Positions 21,525 through 31,411 of a stretch of 64,000 bases of DNA are shown here, piece after piece. The notes beneath the pieces were generated by a model. That model made no database searches, was not told the DNA's origin, and saw nothing but the letters and a program-made list of their open reading frames with translations. The stretch is from Deinococcus sp. Marseille-Q6407 (lineage in GTDB: Bacteria > Deinococcota > Deinococci > Deinococcales > Deinococcaceae): assembly GCF_946848805.1 (NCBI RefSeq), contig NZ_CAMPFU010000002.1, positions 642,501 through 706,500 on the forward strand, given 5' to 3'. The position numbers and the translations under genes were made by a program. Position 1 is the first letter of the stretch. Every line of letters begins with the position of its first letter.

Positions 21525-21528
<4 letters not shown>
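20398..21528 (+). CDS. Membrane-anchored DUF4097 (toastrack-like) protein
   Basis: 376 aa. A cytoplasmic Pro-rich start and one transmembrane helix (about residues 20-45, LLLGLALLAGGGAAAW) are followed by a long beta-rich outer domain with repeating strand pairs (TLTSQLGDIEAQLP, GDLDVTLPPGASGQLRL, GSVTLNLPATAAF). This is the right-handed strand-repeat pattern of DUF4097 and the C-terminal domain of LiaF. It sits between a kinase and its regulator with ATGA overlaps on both sides, so a role as envelope-stress sensor or inhibitor of the kinase is a fair inference. Confidence 0.75.
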
Positions 21529-22217
<689 letters not shown>

Positions 22218-22264
22218 TCACCTTAGAGTCAGACTGGGTTCATTCGACTCAGAAACGAACATGC

Positions 22265-22270
22265 TAATTT
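22265..22270 (+). promoter_or_regulatory. -10 box TAATTT for the OmpH-like gene
   Basis: TAATTT six bases before the ATG, with TTCGAC 16 bases upstream as a possible -35. Confidence 0.6.
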
Positions 22271-22276
22271 GCAGCC

Positions 22277-22774
22277 ATGAATAAAGCCGCCAAGGTCCTG
22301 CTTCCCCTCTCCGCTGTCGCTGCCGTCGCTGCCGCCACCGTCGCCCCCAGCGCTCAGACTCCGGCACAGAAGGTCGGCTTTGTTGATGTGGACCGTGTGT
22401 TCGCCGCCCACCCCAAGGCCGGCAACGTCAACACCCAGGTGAAGTCCATTGAGCAGAAGGCCAACACCGAGCTGGGCGGCCTGCGCCAGCAGATGATTAC
22501 CATCGCGGAAAAGGGTGACAAGGCCACCCCCGCCGAGCGCCAGCAGCTGAGCCAGCTGGAAACCACCTTCAACTCCAAGTTCCAGGACTACGGCAAGCAG
22601 ATCGCCCAGCAGTCGGCCCCCATCGAAACCTCGGTGGACGCGGCCATCTCCAAGGTCGCCAGGGCCAACGGCTACAGCATCGTGATGGACCGCAAGGTTG
22701 CCGCGCAGGGCCTGGTTGTCTTTGCCGAAAACGGCAGCGACCTGACCGACGCCGTAATCAAGGAAGTCAAGTAA
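22277..22774 (+). CDS. OmpH/Skp-family periplasmic chaperone
   Basis: 165 aa. It has an N-terminal signal peptide (about residues 1-27, ending in SAQT), then a beta strand with KVGFVDVDRVFAAHPKAG. A long coiled-coil tentacle region follows (about 50-115, rich in Lys, Glu and Gln), then a C-terminal strand NGYSIVMDRKVAAQGLVVFAEN that completes the trimer body in Skp. In bacteria with an outer membrane it keeps unfolded outer-membrane proteins soluble in the periplasm, which fits the layered Deinococcus envelope. Single gene with its own terminator. Confidence 0.88.
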   Translation: MNKAAKVLLPLSAVAAVAAATVAPSAQTPAQKVGFVDVDRVFAAHPKAGNVNTQVKSIEQKANTELGGLRQQMITIAEKGDKATPAERQQLSQLETTFNSKFQDYGKQIAQQSAPIETSVDAAISKVARANGYSIVMDRKVAAQGLVVFAENGSDLTDAVIKEVK

Positions 22775-22801
22775 GCTTTTCTTCTAGCCGTTTGACTGCT
22801 G

Positions 22802-22828
22802 CCCCTGCCGGATGGCGGGGGTTTTTTT
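22802..22828 (+). terminator. Terminator of the OmpH-like gene
   Basis: CCCCTGCC and GGCGGGGG around GGAT, followed by seven T. Confidence 0.85.
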
Positions 22829-22934
22829 GTTGCCGGCGCTCTGAAGCTTGGCCCCGGCCGATGCTTTGAGGTGAGGCATGGACTAACATTCTTCGGCCCG
22901 CAGCGTTATTTTCAGCTCACAGGAAGAGCGGATT

Positions 22935-23258
22935 TTGCAGCGGCTGGCGGGGCTGGACCCCGACCTGATGGCTTATATCCGTGACTTTGCCTACGACACG
23001 GTCTATGAGCGCCCCGGTCTGGACCTGAAAACCAAGGAACTGATCGCCTGCGCTCTGCTGGCCAGCCTGGGCAGCCCCGGCGAACTGAAAACTCACCTGC
23101 GGGGTGCCATGCAAGCCGGCGCCACCGAGCAGGAACTGCGCGAAACCCTGCTGTTCTGCGTGCCGTACCTGGGCTTTCCACGGGTGGTGGCCGCCTTCAG
23201 CCAGCTGGCTGACTTACAGGCCCGGCAGGCGGCCAAGCAGGCACAGCAGCCAGAGTAG
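22935..23258 (+). CDS. Carboxymuconolactone decarboxylase family protein
   Basis: 107 aa from a TTG start that has AGGA upstream; no ATG or GTG exists in frame after the stop at 22884, and the preceding codons (from about 22908) still look coding, so the true start is uncertain and may be a rarer codon. The core ([18 protein letters not shown], then [27 protein letters not shown]) fits the helical AhpD/CMD fold. The AhpD Cys-x-x-Cys is absent. The specific function is unknown. Confidence 0.75.
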   Translation: MQRLAGLDPDLMAYIRDFAYDTVYERPGLDLKTKELIACALLASLGSPGELKTHLRGAMQAGATEQELRETLLFCVPYLGFPRVVAAFSQLADLQARQAAKQAQQPE

Positions 23259-23288
23259 GTCCGCCCGCTGCGCAGCCCAGGGTCAGCA

Positions 23289-25595
23289 TCAGACCTTGAG
23301 GTTGACCACCGTGACGCCGTGGCCGCCCTGATTGGCTTCAGCGTCGTGGAAGCTCTCGACCCGCTTGTCGGTCTTGAGATAATCGCGCAGCAACCGGCGC
23401 AGTACGCCCTGACCTTTGCCGTGAACCACCCGCAGCGGAGTTTCCTTAAGCGCATAAGCTTCGTTGATGGCCTGCCGCAGTTCTTCTTCGGCCTCGGCCA
23501 CGCCCAGGCCACGCAGCTGGATTTCCTTCTCGAAGTTCCGCCGGCGCACGGTGCCGGTAAAGCGGGGCCCGCCTCCCGCCTTTTTCTGCTTTTCGGGCTG
23601 CTTGAGCCGCACGTCGCGGCGGCGCACCGAGACTTTCATCAGGCCCAGTTGCACCACCAGCTGATCGCCGCGCATTTCCAGCACTTGCCCGGAAGCGCCG
23701 TAAGCCGGCACCGTTACGTCGCTGCCCACCTGAATGGGGTCACCATGGTTTTCCTGCGGAGCCCGGGGTTTGGGGCGTGCCTTCTGGGCGGCGTGCCGCA
23801 GGTCGCGCAGTTCCTGCATCACCCGGGGGCGGGCCTCGGCATCCTGGGCGCGGCGGCGCATCCGGCGCACGTTTTCGGCGGCGTCGGCGTACAGCGCTTC
23901 CGCCTTCTGGGTGGCCTCGGCCAGCAGTTCGTCGCGGCGCTCGGCCAGCTCGTCGCGCTCGCGCCGGGCCTGACCGAGTGCCGCCTCGGTTTCGCGGCGG
24001 GCAGCGGCGGCCGCTTCCAGCTGCTGGCTCAGCTCGCGGCGTTCCTGCTCGATGCCGGCCAGCATCCGCTCCATCAGGTCCGCTTCCGGGCCCAGCACCT
24101 CGGCGGCGCGACTCAGCACCTCACGCGGCAGGCCCATCCGCCCGGCAATCGCCAGTGCGTAAGAGCGGCCCGGCTGCCCCACCTGCAGCTGATAGGTGGG
24201 CGACAGGGTGGAGACCTCAAAGCCCATGCTGGCGTTTTTGAGGCCCGGCGTTTCCAGCGCGAACAGCTTCAGCGGCGCCAGGTGCGAGGTGATGATGCCG
24301 CGGGCGTCACGGTCCAGCAGCCCTTCGATCATGGCCTGCGAGAGTGCGGCGCCTTCTTCGGGGTCGGTGCCGCTGCCCAGCTCGTCCACCAGAATCAGGG
24401 TGCCGGGGCCGGCTTCTTCCAGCACGGTCCGCAGGTGTTGCAGGTGGCTGGCGAAAGTACTCAGAGACGCTTCGATGCTCTGCTCATCCCCGATGTCCAC
24501 CAGCACGTCCCGCACCACCGGCAGCTCGGCGTGATCGGCAGCCACGTACATGCCACACTGGTTCATCAGCACAGCCAGGCCCAATGTCTTGAGGGTCACG
24601 GTCTTACCGCCCATGTTGGGGCCGGTAATCAGCAGCAGGCTGGGGCCACCGCTCCCGCTGCCCAGCGCCAGATCGTTCGCCACAGCGCCCTCAATCAGGG
24701 GGTGGCGGGCCGCCCGCAGGTCGTAGTCGCCGGGGGTATTCGGCTCGGCGCGGTTGAGCCGCCAGTCGCGGGCCAGCGCCGCCTTGGCCGCAATCAGGTC
24801 CAGCTCGGCGATGGTATCCAGCGTCATCGGCACCGCCGCGTCGCGGGCCAGCAGACCCGACAGTTCGGTGAGGATCCGGCGCACCTCGGCTTCCTCGTCC
24901 AGGCGCAGCCGGGTCAGCTCGTTGTTCAGAGCGGTCACGGCAGCCGGTTCCACGAAATAGGTCTGCCCGGTGGCCGAAGCGTCCACGATAATGCCGTCCA
25001 CCTGTCCCACCCGGCTGGCCTGCACCGGCAGCACGTAACGGTCACGGCGCAGGGTGACGATATTCTCCTGCAGCACGTCCGACCAGCGTTCCAGCGTGGC
25101 CTGGAGCCGGTCACGAATCCGGCCGCGCAGGGGGTCGATGCGGCGGCGCAGGTCGCGCAGTTTGGGGCTGGCCTCATCGCGCAGTTCGCCCTCGCGGGTC
25201 AGGGCCGACAGATACCGGCTGACCAGCTCGGAGTGATCGCCCAGGCCCAGGGCCACCTCACGCAGCGGCCCGCGCGAATTGGTCTGAATGGCGCGGCGCA
25301 CCGTCATGGCGCCGTCCAGCGAGTAGGCCACCTGCAGCAGCTCGCCGCCGCTGAGCACCCGGCCCTCGGCGGCCCGGGCCTGCAATTCGCGGATATCAAA
25401 AATGCCCCCCAGCGAGAGGCTGACACCGAACAGGGCGTCTTCAACTTCGTCCAGCTCGCGGGCAATGCGCCCGGCGTCGTCGCTGGGCCGCAGCGACGAG
25501 CAGCGCTCCACGCCCAGCGCCGTCGCAGCCCGCTGCGCGAGGGCAGCGCGCACGCGGGGAAAATCCAGGGCTTCCAGGGCAGCGTCGGCAAACAT
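23289..25595 (-). CDS. mutS2: Endonuclease MutS2
   Basis: 768 aa. The N-terminal MutS core/lever part is followed by the ATPase with Walker [16 protein letters not shown] (about residue 330) and Walker [19 protein letters not shown] long coiled coil (about 505-600) precedes the C-terminal Smr nuclease domain, with [21 protein letters not shown], the [15 protein letters not shown] motif and a final [17 protein letters not shown]. MutS2 lacks the mismatch-recognition domain and is linked to recombination control and rescue of collided ribosomes. A TAAGAT box eight bases from the ATG supports the start. Confidence 0.95.
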   Translation of the reverse strand: MFADAALEALDFPRVRAALAQRAATALGVERCSSLRPSDDAGRIARELDEVEDALFGVSLSLGGIFDIRELQARAAEGRVLSGGELLQVAYSLDGAMTVRRAIQTNSRGPLREVALGLGDHSELVSRYLSALTREGELRDEASPKLRDLRRRIDPLRGRIRDRLQATLERWSDVLQENIVTLRRDRYVLPVQASRVGQVDGIIVDASATGQTYFVEPAAVTALNNELTRLRLDEEAEVRRILTELSGLLARDAAVPMTLDTIAELDLIAAKAALARDWRLNRAEPNTPGDYDLRAARHPLIEGAVANDLALGSGSGGPSLLLITGPNMGGKTVTLKTLGLAVLMNQCGMYVAADHAELPVVRDVLVDIGDEQSIEASLSTFASHLQHLRTVLEEAGPGTLILVDELGSGTDPEEGAALSQAMIEGLLDRDARGIITSHLAPLKLFALETPGLKNASMGFEVSTLSPTYQLQVGQPGRSYALAIAGRMGLPREVLSRAAEVLGPEADLMERMLAGIEQERRELSQQLEAAAAARRETEAALGQARRERDELAERRDELLAEATQKAEALYADAAENVRRMRRRAQDAEARPRVMQELRDLRHAAQKARPKPRAPQENHGDPIQVGSDVTVPAYGASGQVLEMRGDQLVVQLGLMKVSVRRRDVRLKQPEKQKKAGGGPRFTGTVRRRNFEKEIQLRGLGVAEAEEELRQAINEAYALKETPLRVVHGKGQGVLRRLLRDYLKTDKRVESFHDAEANQGGHGVTVVNLKV

Positions 25596-25603
25596 CGCCC
25601 GGT

Positions 25604-25609
25604 ATCTTA
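25604..25609 (-). promoter_or_regulatory. -10 box TAAGAT for mutS2
   Basis: Minus strand TAAGAT, eight bases, ATG. Confidence 0.5.
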
Positions 25610-25679
25610 GCAGCGCCCGCCCTGCGCCGGCTGTGCCGAATGGCTTATTTAGCGGTCATGTTCGCCAGCTCCGCGCGGC

Positions 25680-26381
25680 TCAGGCCTCGCTGTGGTGCTG
25701 GCCGTCTTCGGGGTCGTAGCCGTCCAGCACCTCGGGGCGCAGCAGGTACAGGCGGCCGTCCGCCACCCGGATCAGACCCTGTTTCTGAAAGCGCCGCAGC
25801 ACCCGCGACACCGTCTCGCGGCTGGCCGAAAGTCGCACCATCAAGTCCGCGTGGGTCAGAGGCAATGCCTGAGCGTCGGGGATTCCGGCCTGCACTCGCT
25901 GCGCGTACAGCCCGCGCAGCACATGGGCCAAGGCCGCGTCGGTCGAATGCCCCGAGGCGATCAGTTCGTCGTTCAAGTCGCGCACCCGCCCGGCCAGAAT
26001 GCGGGCGAGGTTCCACAGCAGCGTGGGGTCGCGCCGGGCAATCATTTCCAGGTGTGGCCGGTGCAGCGCCAGGGTATCGCTGGGCAGGGTGGCAGTAACG
26101 GTCGCGTTGCGCTCACCGCCCAGCAACAGGGCGCTTTCGCCCACCAGATTGGGCGCGTACAGCTCGCTGACCGTGCGTTCCAGCTGGCCGGTGCCCAGCC
26201 GGCTGATGCGCACCGCTCCGGAAGTCAGCAGGTGCAGCAGTTCTCCGTCACGGTCCTGAAACAGCAGCACCTCGCCCTCTTCAAAGTGGTAGGGCACCGC
26301 CACACGGCCGGCTTCCCGGAGAGCTTCTTCCGTCGCTCCACAAAACAGTGGATTCTCACGCAATAGCCGCTGTGGGTCCAT
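25680..26381 (-). CDS. Crp/Fnr-family transcription regulator
   Basis: 233 aa. The cyclic-nucleotide-binding-like domain covers about residues 15-130 (FEEGEVLLFQDRDGELLHLLTSG and LVGESALLLGGERNATVTA). The Crp-type HTH covers about 150-215 (LTHADLMVRLSASRETVSRVLRRFQKQGLI). The RNATVTA stretch lines up with the Crp cAMP-contact arginine and following Thr/Ser, so cyclic nucleotide binding is possible. The ATG at 26381 is preferred over the longer frame because of a TACACT box six bases upstream. Confidence 0.9.
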   Translation of the reverse strand: MDPQRLLRENPLFCGATEEALREAGRVAVPYHFEEGEVLLFQDRDGELLHLLTSGAVRISRLGTGQLERTVSELYAPNLVGESALLLGGERNATVTATLPSDTLALHRPHLEMIARRDPTLLWNLARILAGRVRDLNDELIASGHSTDAALAHVLRGLYAQRVQAGIPDAQALPLTHADLMVRLSASRETVSRVLRRFQKQGLIRVADGRLYLLRPEVLDGYDPEDGQHHSEA

Positions 26382-26387
26382 GAGAAC

Positions 26388-26393
26388 AGTGTA
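26388..26393 (-). promoter_or_regulatory. -10 box TACACT for the Crp/Fnr gene
   Basis: Minus strand TACACT, six bases, ATG at 26381; just before the PBP gene stop. Confidence 0.6.
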
Positions 26394-26425
26394 GGGGGCT
26401 GGCCAACAATTTTCTGGACTCGGGA

Positions 26426-28921
26426 TCAAGGATTGGCCTGCGGCACATTCTGCGGCAGCTGCTGTAACTGCTCACGCGCCTGATCCAGCGCCCGCTGCAG
26501 GCCATCGCTCGCCTGGTCACGGCCCTGCTGCAAACCCTCACGTACACGCTCTTCTGCGGCACGCTGGGTATCTTCCCAGGCCTGCTTGGCTCCATTTTGC
26601 AGGTCATTCAGGTCCGGCAGCGGCAGCGGGTCGGCCGGGGTCGCCGGCGCTCCAAAGTCGGTTTCAGGAGTGGGCACTTCCTCAGGGACAGCAGGGGCCG
26701 CCGGGGGCATCAGGTCCGGTTGGGACTGCTCAGGCGGCAGGATATCCGGCTCGGGGGGCGGCGCAGCGGGCGCAGGCGCATCTGGCCAGGAGTCCGGGGC
26801 CGTCTCGGGCGGCAGGGCCGGGACCGTCTTGGGCTGAGTGGTGACAGGCGGCTCGGGGGCTGCCGGGGCCGCGTCCGTGACCGGTGCCGGGGGCGTAGCA
26901 CCCGAGCCGGCGGAGGGCGCGCCATCGGCCGCACCGCGCAGTTTCTCGCTCAGGAAAGCCATGTTGATGTGCCGTACCGTTGCGAAGGCGATGCCCTGCG
27001 GCACCGCAAAATCCTGTGGTTTGCGCTGGCCCAGCAGGCCGCGCACCGCGTTCTGCCAGACCGGGGCCGGCACCGTGCCGCTGTAGGCCCAAGACGGCAG
27101 CGGCTGGTTGTCCTCGCGGCCCACCCAGACGGCTCCGGCCACCCCCGGCACCACTCCGGCAAACCAGAGGTCGCGGATATCGTTGGTGGTCCCGGTCTTG
27201 CCGCCCACCGGCCAGCCCTCAATGCGGGCGCGGGCAGCCAGGCCGCCCTGACGCTCGGAGAGGTCGTCCACCACGCCGCGCAGCATATCCAGGCCCAGGT
27301 AAGCGGTCCGCTCGTCCCAGACCCGCACCGCCGGCACTTTGGGGCGGCGGTAAACCACCTTGCCCTGTTCGTCTATCACCTGCCGCACGAAAGTGGCCGG
27401 GCGGTAGAGACCGCCGTTGGCAAAAGCCGCGTAAGCCGAAGCCATCTGTAGCGGGCTGGCCTCCAGCGTGCCGATGCTGAGGCTGAGGCCCAGGTTCGGC
27501 TGCACCTGAAAGCCCAGCTGGGTCAGCTTGCCTTCCAGCTTGTCCACACCCACCTCCTGCGCCAGCCGCACGGTGGGCAGATTTAGCGAATGGTCCAGCG
27601 CGTAGCGCAGCGTGACCGGGCGGCCCAGCCAGCGGCCATCGTAGTTCTTGGGCTGATAGTCGCCGGACAGCGGGGCGTCTAGCACAGTGTCGCTCTGCTG
27701 CCAGCCCTGCGAAAGTGCCAGGGTATACACGAACGGCTTGATGGAGCTGCCCACCTGCCGGCGCGACTGCGTGGCATTGTCCCAGTCGGCGGGGCGGCTG
27801 CCGTCCAGCTGCTGGCCTACCATCGCGGTCACTTCGCCGTTGGCCGGGTCCACAAAAGCCATCCCCAGGGTGGCCCCGGCCGGCAGCTGGGCCTCGCGGG
27901 CGGCTTTCTCGACGGCCAGCTGGGCGTCCAGGTCCAGCCCGGTCACGATCTTGGCGCTGGAATAGGCTTCCTTGCGGCCCAGTTGCGCCACCAGTTCGCG
28001 CCCCACCGCCTGCAGATAGTGAAACGCCACCTGCGGCGGCCGGGCCGGCAGGTTCTCTTCCAATCGGCCCGGATTTTCCAACACGGCGCCGCGCACGCTG
28101 CCGTCGGCATTCCAGCCGATGCGCCAGCCGGCCGGATAAATTGGGGTGCGCCAGGCCTGGTCCGCCTGCGCCTGGGTCACGCTGCCGTCTTCCACCATCC
28201 GGTTCAGCAGGTTGCGGGTCAGCGGGCGGAATTCCTCGAACTTCTGATAGCGCGAGTTGGGCGCCGGAATCAGCACCGCCAGGTAGGCACTTTCGGCCAG
28301 GTTCAGCTGCGCGGCTTCCTTGCCGAAATAGGCGTGCGCCGCCTGATCAATCCCCACGATCGAGTGCCGGTCGGTCTTGCCCCAGTACACCACGTTCAGG
28401 TAAGCCGCCAGAATCTGCGACTTGGAAAAGTTCTTCTCGACCCGCGAGGCCAGCACCGCTTCTTTGAACTTGCGCTCCAGGGTGCGCTCGGCGTTGAGGT
28501 CTTCCAGCAGGGTGTTTTTGACCAGCTGCTGGGTAATCGAGCTGCCGCCTTCCAGGTCCCCGAAGAACAGGCCCTTAAGCAGGCCACGGCTGACCCCGAT
28601 CAGGTCCACGCCGCGGTGGGTATTAAAGCGCCGGTCCTCGCTGCTGACCACCGCTTTACGCAGCGGCTGGCTGATCTCGCCCAGTTCCAGTAGGTTACCG
28701 CTGGCCACGGCGCCGCTGCTGAGGCTGGGCGTCAGCACGCCGATCAGGCGGTTCTTGCGGTCATAGACGCGGGTCTCGCCGCCCAGGGCCAGCAGGTCCA
28801 CATCGTCCACGCTGGGCAGGTCACGGGTCCAGACCACATACATCACTCCGGTCGCTGCCAACAGCAGCAACAGGGCGGCGGCCAGGAAAGCCAGAAGGGG
28901 GCGGAGCCAAACTCGGCGCAT
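26426..28921 (-). CDS. Class A penicillin-binding protein (PBP1A-like)
   Basis: 831 aa bifunctional peptidoglycan synthase. A membrane anchor (about 8-32) is followed by the GT51 glycosyltransferase domain, with SSEDRRFNTHRGVDLIG (catalytic Glu) and GGSSITQQLVKNTL. The transpeptidase domain carries the SxxK serine in GSSIKPFVYTLA, SLN in LDHSLNLPTVRLA and KTG in VGGKTGTTND. The last about 165 residues are a Pro/Ala-rich linker and a charged, Gln-rich helical tail that would lie outside the membrane. It transcribes in the same direction as the Crp/Fnr gene, which starts 45 bases after its stop. Confidence 0.93.
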   Translation of the reverse strand: MRRVWLRPLLAFLAAALLLLLAATGVMYVVWTRDLPSVDDVDLLALGGETRVYDRKNRLIGVLTPSLSSGAVASGNLLELGEISQPLRKAVVSSEDRRFNTHRGVDLIGVSRGLLKGLFFGDLEGGSSITQQLVKNTLLEDLNAERTLERKFKEAVLASRVEKNFSKSQILAAYLNVVYWGKTDRHSIVGIDQAAHAYFGKEAAQLNLAESAYLAVLIPAPNSRYQKFEEFRPLTRNLLNRMVEDGSVTQAQADQAWRTPIYPAGWRIGWNADGSVRGAVLENPGRLEENLPARPPQVAFHYLQAVGRELVAQLGRKEAYSSAKIVTGLDLDAQLAVEKAAREAQLPAGATLGMAFVDPANGEVTAMVGQQLDGSRPADWDNATQSRRQVGSSIKPFVYTLALSQGWQQSDTVLDAPLSGDYQPKNYDGRWLGRPVTLRYALDHSLNLPTVRLAQEVGVDKLEGKLTQLGFQVQPNLGLSLSIGTLEASPLQMASAYAAFANGGLYRPATFVRQVIDEQGKVVYRRPKVPAVRVWDERTAYLGLDMLRGVVDDLSERQGGLAARARIEGWPVGGKTGTTNDIRDLWFAGVVPGVAGAVWVGREDNQPLPSWAYSGTVPAPVWQNAVRGLLGQRKPQDFAVPQGIAFATVRHINMAFLSEKLRGAADGAPSAGSGATPPAPVTDAAPAAPEPPVTTQPKTVPALPPETAPDSWPDAPAPAAPPPEPDILPPEQSQPDLMPPAAPAVPEEVPTPETDFGAPATPADPLPLPDLNDLQNGAKQAWEDTQRAAEERVREGLQQGRDQASDGLQRALDQAREQLQQLPQNVPQANP

Positions 28922-28931
28922 ACTGCCTGAC

Positions 28932-28937
28932 AGCTTA
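28932..28937 (-). promoter_or_regulatory. -10 box TAAGCT for the PBP gene
   Basis: Ten bases before the ATG, slightly further than in neighbouring leaderless genes. Confidence 0.4.
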
Positions 28938-28960
28938 GTGCCCGCCGGTGAGAGCTGAGA

Positions 28961-28995
28961 GAAAACGGCCCGGCCCTATCACAAGGGGCCGGGCC
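28961..28995 (-). terminator. mscL terminator
   Basis: GGCCCGGCCC and GGGCCGGGCC, a perfect 10-bp stem, followed on the minus strand by GTTTTCTC. Confidence 0.8.
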
Positions 28996-29010
28996 CCTCA
29001 GGCTCTCAGC

Positions 29011-29415
29011 TCAGCTGCGTGGCTGCTGCCGCAGGGCGTCGCGGATTTCGGCCAGCAGTTTTTCCTCGTTGCTGGGCTCGGCCACCGCCGGCTTCTCGCT
29101 GCGCTTGAGCCGCTCGTTGACGACATTCATGGGCTGCACCACAAAGAAATACAGCACAGCGGCCGTCAGCAGGAAATTGATCAGCGACGTCAGAAACGAG
29201 CCGTAGTCCAGCACGATGGCGTCCTGGGTGGCCGAAGCCGCCCGCAGCACGATGGAGCCGGCCACCTCGCCGCCACCCACCAGCCGCACCAGCGGGTCCA
29301 GAAAAGCCTTGGTAAAAGCCGACACCACGTTGTTAAAGGCCGCCCCGATCACCACACCGACCGCCAGGTCAACCACATTGCCACGCATAATGAAATCTCT
29401 GAATCCAGCTAACAT
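29011..29415 (-). CDS. mscL: Large-conductance mechanosensitive channel MscL
   Basis: 134 aa, the normal size. MLAGFRDFIMRGNVVDLAVGVVIGAAF is the amphipathic helix and pore helix TM1; TM2 lies about residues 70-95 (FLTSLINFLLTAAVLYFFVV). A charged C-terminal bundle follows with NEEKLLAEIRDALR. The channel opens as a safety valve on hypo-osmotic shock. The start is supported by CATAAT seven bases upstream. A half Rex-like site (TTGTGA) is within the promoter but has no second half. Confidence 0.96.
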   Translation of the reverse strand: MLAGFRDFIMRGNVVDLAVGVVIGAAFNNVVSAFTKAFLDPLVRLVGGGEVAGSIVLRAASATQDAIVLDYGSFLTSLINFLLTAAVLYFFVVQPMNVVNERLKRSEKPAVAEPSNEEKLLAEIRDALRQQPRS

Positions 29416-29422
29416 GGGCGGA

Positions 29423-29428
29423 ATTATG
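29423..29428 (-). promoter_or_regulatory. -10 box CATAAT for mscL
   Basis: Minus strand CATAAT, seven bases, ATG. Confidence 0.6.
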
Positions 29429-29510
29429 TCACAATTCCGGTCTTTTCACCGACCAAGGTATGAACTGAACCGGAACAGCGGCGCCCCTAACCGGCCTGGA
29501 GAAATCAGCC

Positions 29511-29541
29511 TAAAGAAAAGGCCCACCGCAGGGGGTGGGCC
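29511..29541 (-). terminator. Terminator of the DUF512 gene
   Basis: GGCCCACC and GGTGGGCC around a 6-base loop, followed on the minus strand by TTTTCTTT. Confidence 0.8.
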
Positions 29542-29564
29542 GGGGATCCTTTTTTCTTTTCCGC

Positions 29565-31067
29565 TCAGGCGTGGCCGCGGTCTTCCTTGACCGCGTGTGC
29601 GCTCATGCCCCACTGCAGGCCACTGCTCTGGGCGCCTTCCAGAATCACCCGGGCCAGCTCGCCCAGGGTGGAGCCACCGGGGCGGACGTCCATTTTCAGG
29701 TCGGCGCGCAGCTCGGTGAGGCTCAGGTCGTCCAACATCAGCTCGGTGCCGTAGCGCAGCGTGGTGGGCGGCACCACCAGCAAGTCGGCCTCGCCGGGGG
29801 TGACGCCGTGCCGGAAGCAGCGGCCCGTCAGCAGGCCCGCCACGCTGGTCACTTCGCCGAAAGTAATGTTGCGAATGGCCCGCACTTCCAGGTCGAGGCC
29901 CCCAATGGCCCGCAGCGGCTCGACAGCGCGGTCCAGCGTCTCGGCGAAGAGGCTGCCGGTCCCCAAAATCACTTTCATCGGGTGCATCAGCGCAGCCGGC
30001 AGATCGGCCGGCAGACCTTCGGTCAGGAAATCGCGCACCATACCCACGCCGTTTTCCAGCATGGGAAAGCCCTCGTATTCTTCCTCACTGGGCAGCGGTT
30101 CGCCGGCCAGCAGATAGAACTCGTCGCTGGGAAACACGAAGCGGGTGCCCTTTTCCTCCAGGAAACGCCGGCGCCACACGTTCAGGCGCTGAATGGTATC
30201 GCGGGCTTCTGCTTCTTCACGGGTAAAGGTGCGCACCTCGGCCAGATTCTGGCGGTGTCCGGTCAGCCCGATCGGCACCACCGCCGCCGAGATCACGTTG
30301 GGCCGGCTCGCCAGATACTCGACCGTATGGTCCAGCTCCTCGCGGTCGTTGCGTTCGGGCAGTAGGACCACCTGGGTGTACAGGTCAATGTCGCTGAGGC
30401 GTTCCAGCATGCCCTTGATGTCCACCGAAGCCTCGTCTTTGACCTTCAGTTTCCACCAGTTCATCATGTCGTGGCGCAGTTCCTGGTTGGTGGTGTGCAC
30501 CGAGACATACAGAGGCGAGAGGTTCTCGTTCAGAATGCGCTGCACGTCGGCTTCGGTGAGGTTGGTCAGGGTCACGAACGAGCCGAACAGGAAAGACAGC
30601 CGGTAATCGTCGTCCATGATGTAAAGGCTCTTGCGAAAGCCCTTGGGCATCTGGTGGACATAACAGAAATCACACTTGTTGGCGCACTTCTTGATGCCGT
30701 CGAACAGCACATCCTCGAATTCGATGCCGGGGTCTTCCCAGCTGACGCTAAAGCGCCACACCCGGTCAAACTCGGGCAGCGGGGGCTGGCCCACCGGCCG
30801 CCAGGTCTTGTCCCGGCCGATGCCGGGCATGCCGAAAGGTGCGGGCTGCAATTCGGCAGGGCGGCCCAGTTCCAGTTCCACGTCGCCTTCGGTGAGGATG
30901 CGGCGGTAAGCCAGCACGTCGGTCACGGCCTGGCCGTTCATGCGCAGCAGCATGTCGCCGGGGCGCACGCCAGCCGCTTCGGCCGCGCCGCCGGGTTCAA
31001 CCGCCTTGATCCGGGCGGGGAAAATCTCAGTTTCCGGCAGGGAGAAAGTTATGTTCTGAGCCGTCAT
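29565..31067 (-). CDS. PDZ-radical SAM protein, DUF512 family
   Basis: 500 aa. A PDZ-like domain lies at about residues 15-60 (FPARIKAVEPGGAAEAAGVRPGDMLLRMNG). The radical SAM part carries the 4Fe-4S motif IKKCANKCDFCYVHQMP (Cys-x3-Cys-x2-Cys). The C-terminal DUF512 domain includes LLTGRCFRHGV and a final GGSTLGELARVI segment. The family is widespread in anaerobes and Deinococcus-Thermus but its substrate is not known to me. The ATG at 31067 follows AAGGAG, part of a possible hairpin; the longer upstream frame is not homologous. Confidence 0.88.
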   Translation of the reverse strand: MTAQNITFSLPETEIFPARIKAVEPGGAAEAAGVRPGDMLLRMNGQAVTDVLAYRRILTEGDVELELGRPAELQPAPFGMPGIGRDKTWRPVGQPPLPEFDRVWRFSVSWEDPGIEFEDVLFDGIKKCANKCDFCYVHQMPKGFRKSLYIMDDDYRLSFLFGSFVTLTNLTEADVQRILNENLSPLYVSVHTTNQELRHDMMNWWKLKVKDEASVDIKGMLERLSDIDLYTQVVLLPERNDREELDHTVEYLASRPNVISAAVVPIGLTGHRQNLAEVRTFTREEAEARDTIQRLNVWRRRFLEEKGTRFVFPSDEFYLLAGEPLPSEEEYEGFPMLENGVGMVRDFLTEGLPADLPAALMHPMKVILGTGSLFAETLDRAVEPLRAIGGLDLEVRAIRNITFGEVTSVAGLLTGRCFRHGVTPGEADLLVVPPTTLRYGTELMLDDLSLTELRADLKMDVRPGGSTLGELARVILEGAQSSGLQWGMSAHAVKEDRGHA

Positions 31068-31411
31068 AGGTGGGGCTCCTTTCCGGTAAGGGAAGCCCCG
31101 AATGGCTTGAGGGAAACAGGCAGGCAGGAAAATAGAAAGCGGGGGAGCCAGGACGCCGGGGGGGATTCGAGGCCAGCCGGGAAAAGCCTTAGAGTGGCCT
31201 TGAAAGAAGCCCTGGCAGAAACGCTCCCGGGACCGGGCCGCTTTCGTACCGTCCACTTTCTTCGCCGCGCCGCTACCATCTCGGTTCTGGCAAGCCCATG
31301 GCCTGAGCAGGCCCGCCGGCCGCAGCGCGGCCATATAATCGGGAAATTATACCTTGCCGGGCTGATCCGGGGTGTGAGCCGGGTTGGAATGGAGGCCGGG
31401 AAAAGGCGGAA
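31068..31411. other. Leader and promoter region of the DUF512 gene
   Basis: 344 bases without a gene. Perfect TATAAT boxes are present on the plus strand (31334-31339) and the minus strand (31346-31351). The minus-strand one would start the DUF512 mRNA with a leader of about 270 bases. At 31072-31099 GGGGCT pairs with AGCCCC, burying the AAGGAG ribosome binding site. No gene is served by the plus-strand box. Confidence 0.45.

Noticed and set aside
29416..29440. Radiation/desiccation response motif upstream of mscL
   Set aside because: TTATGTCACAATTCC has one half of the palindrome but not the second half.
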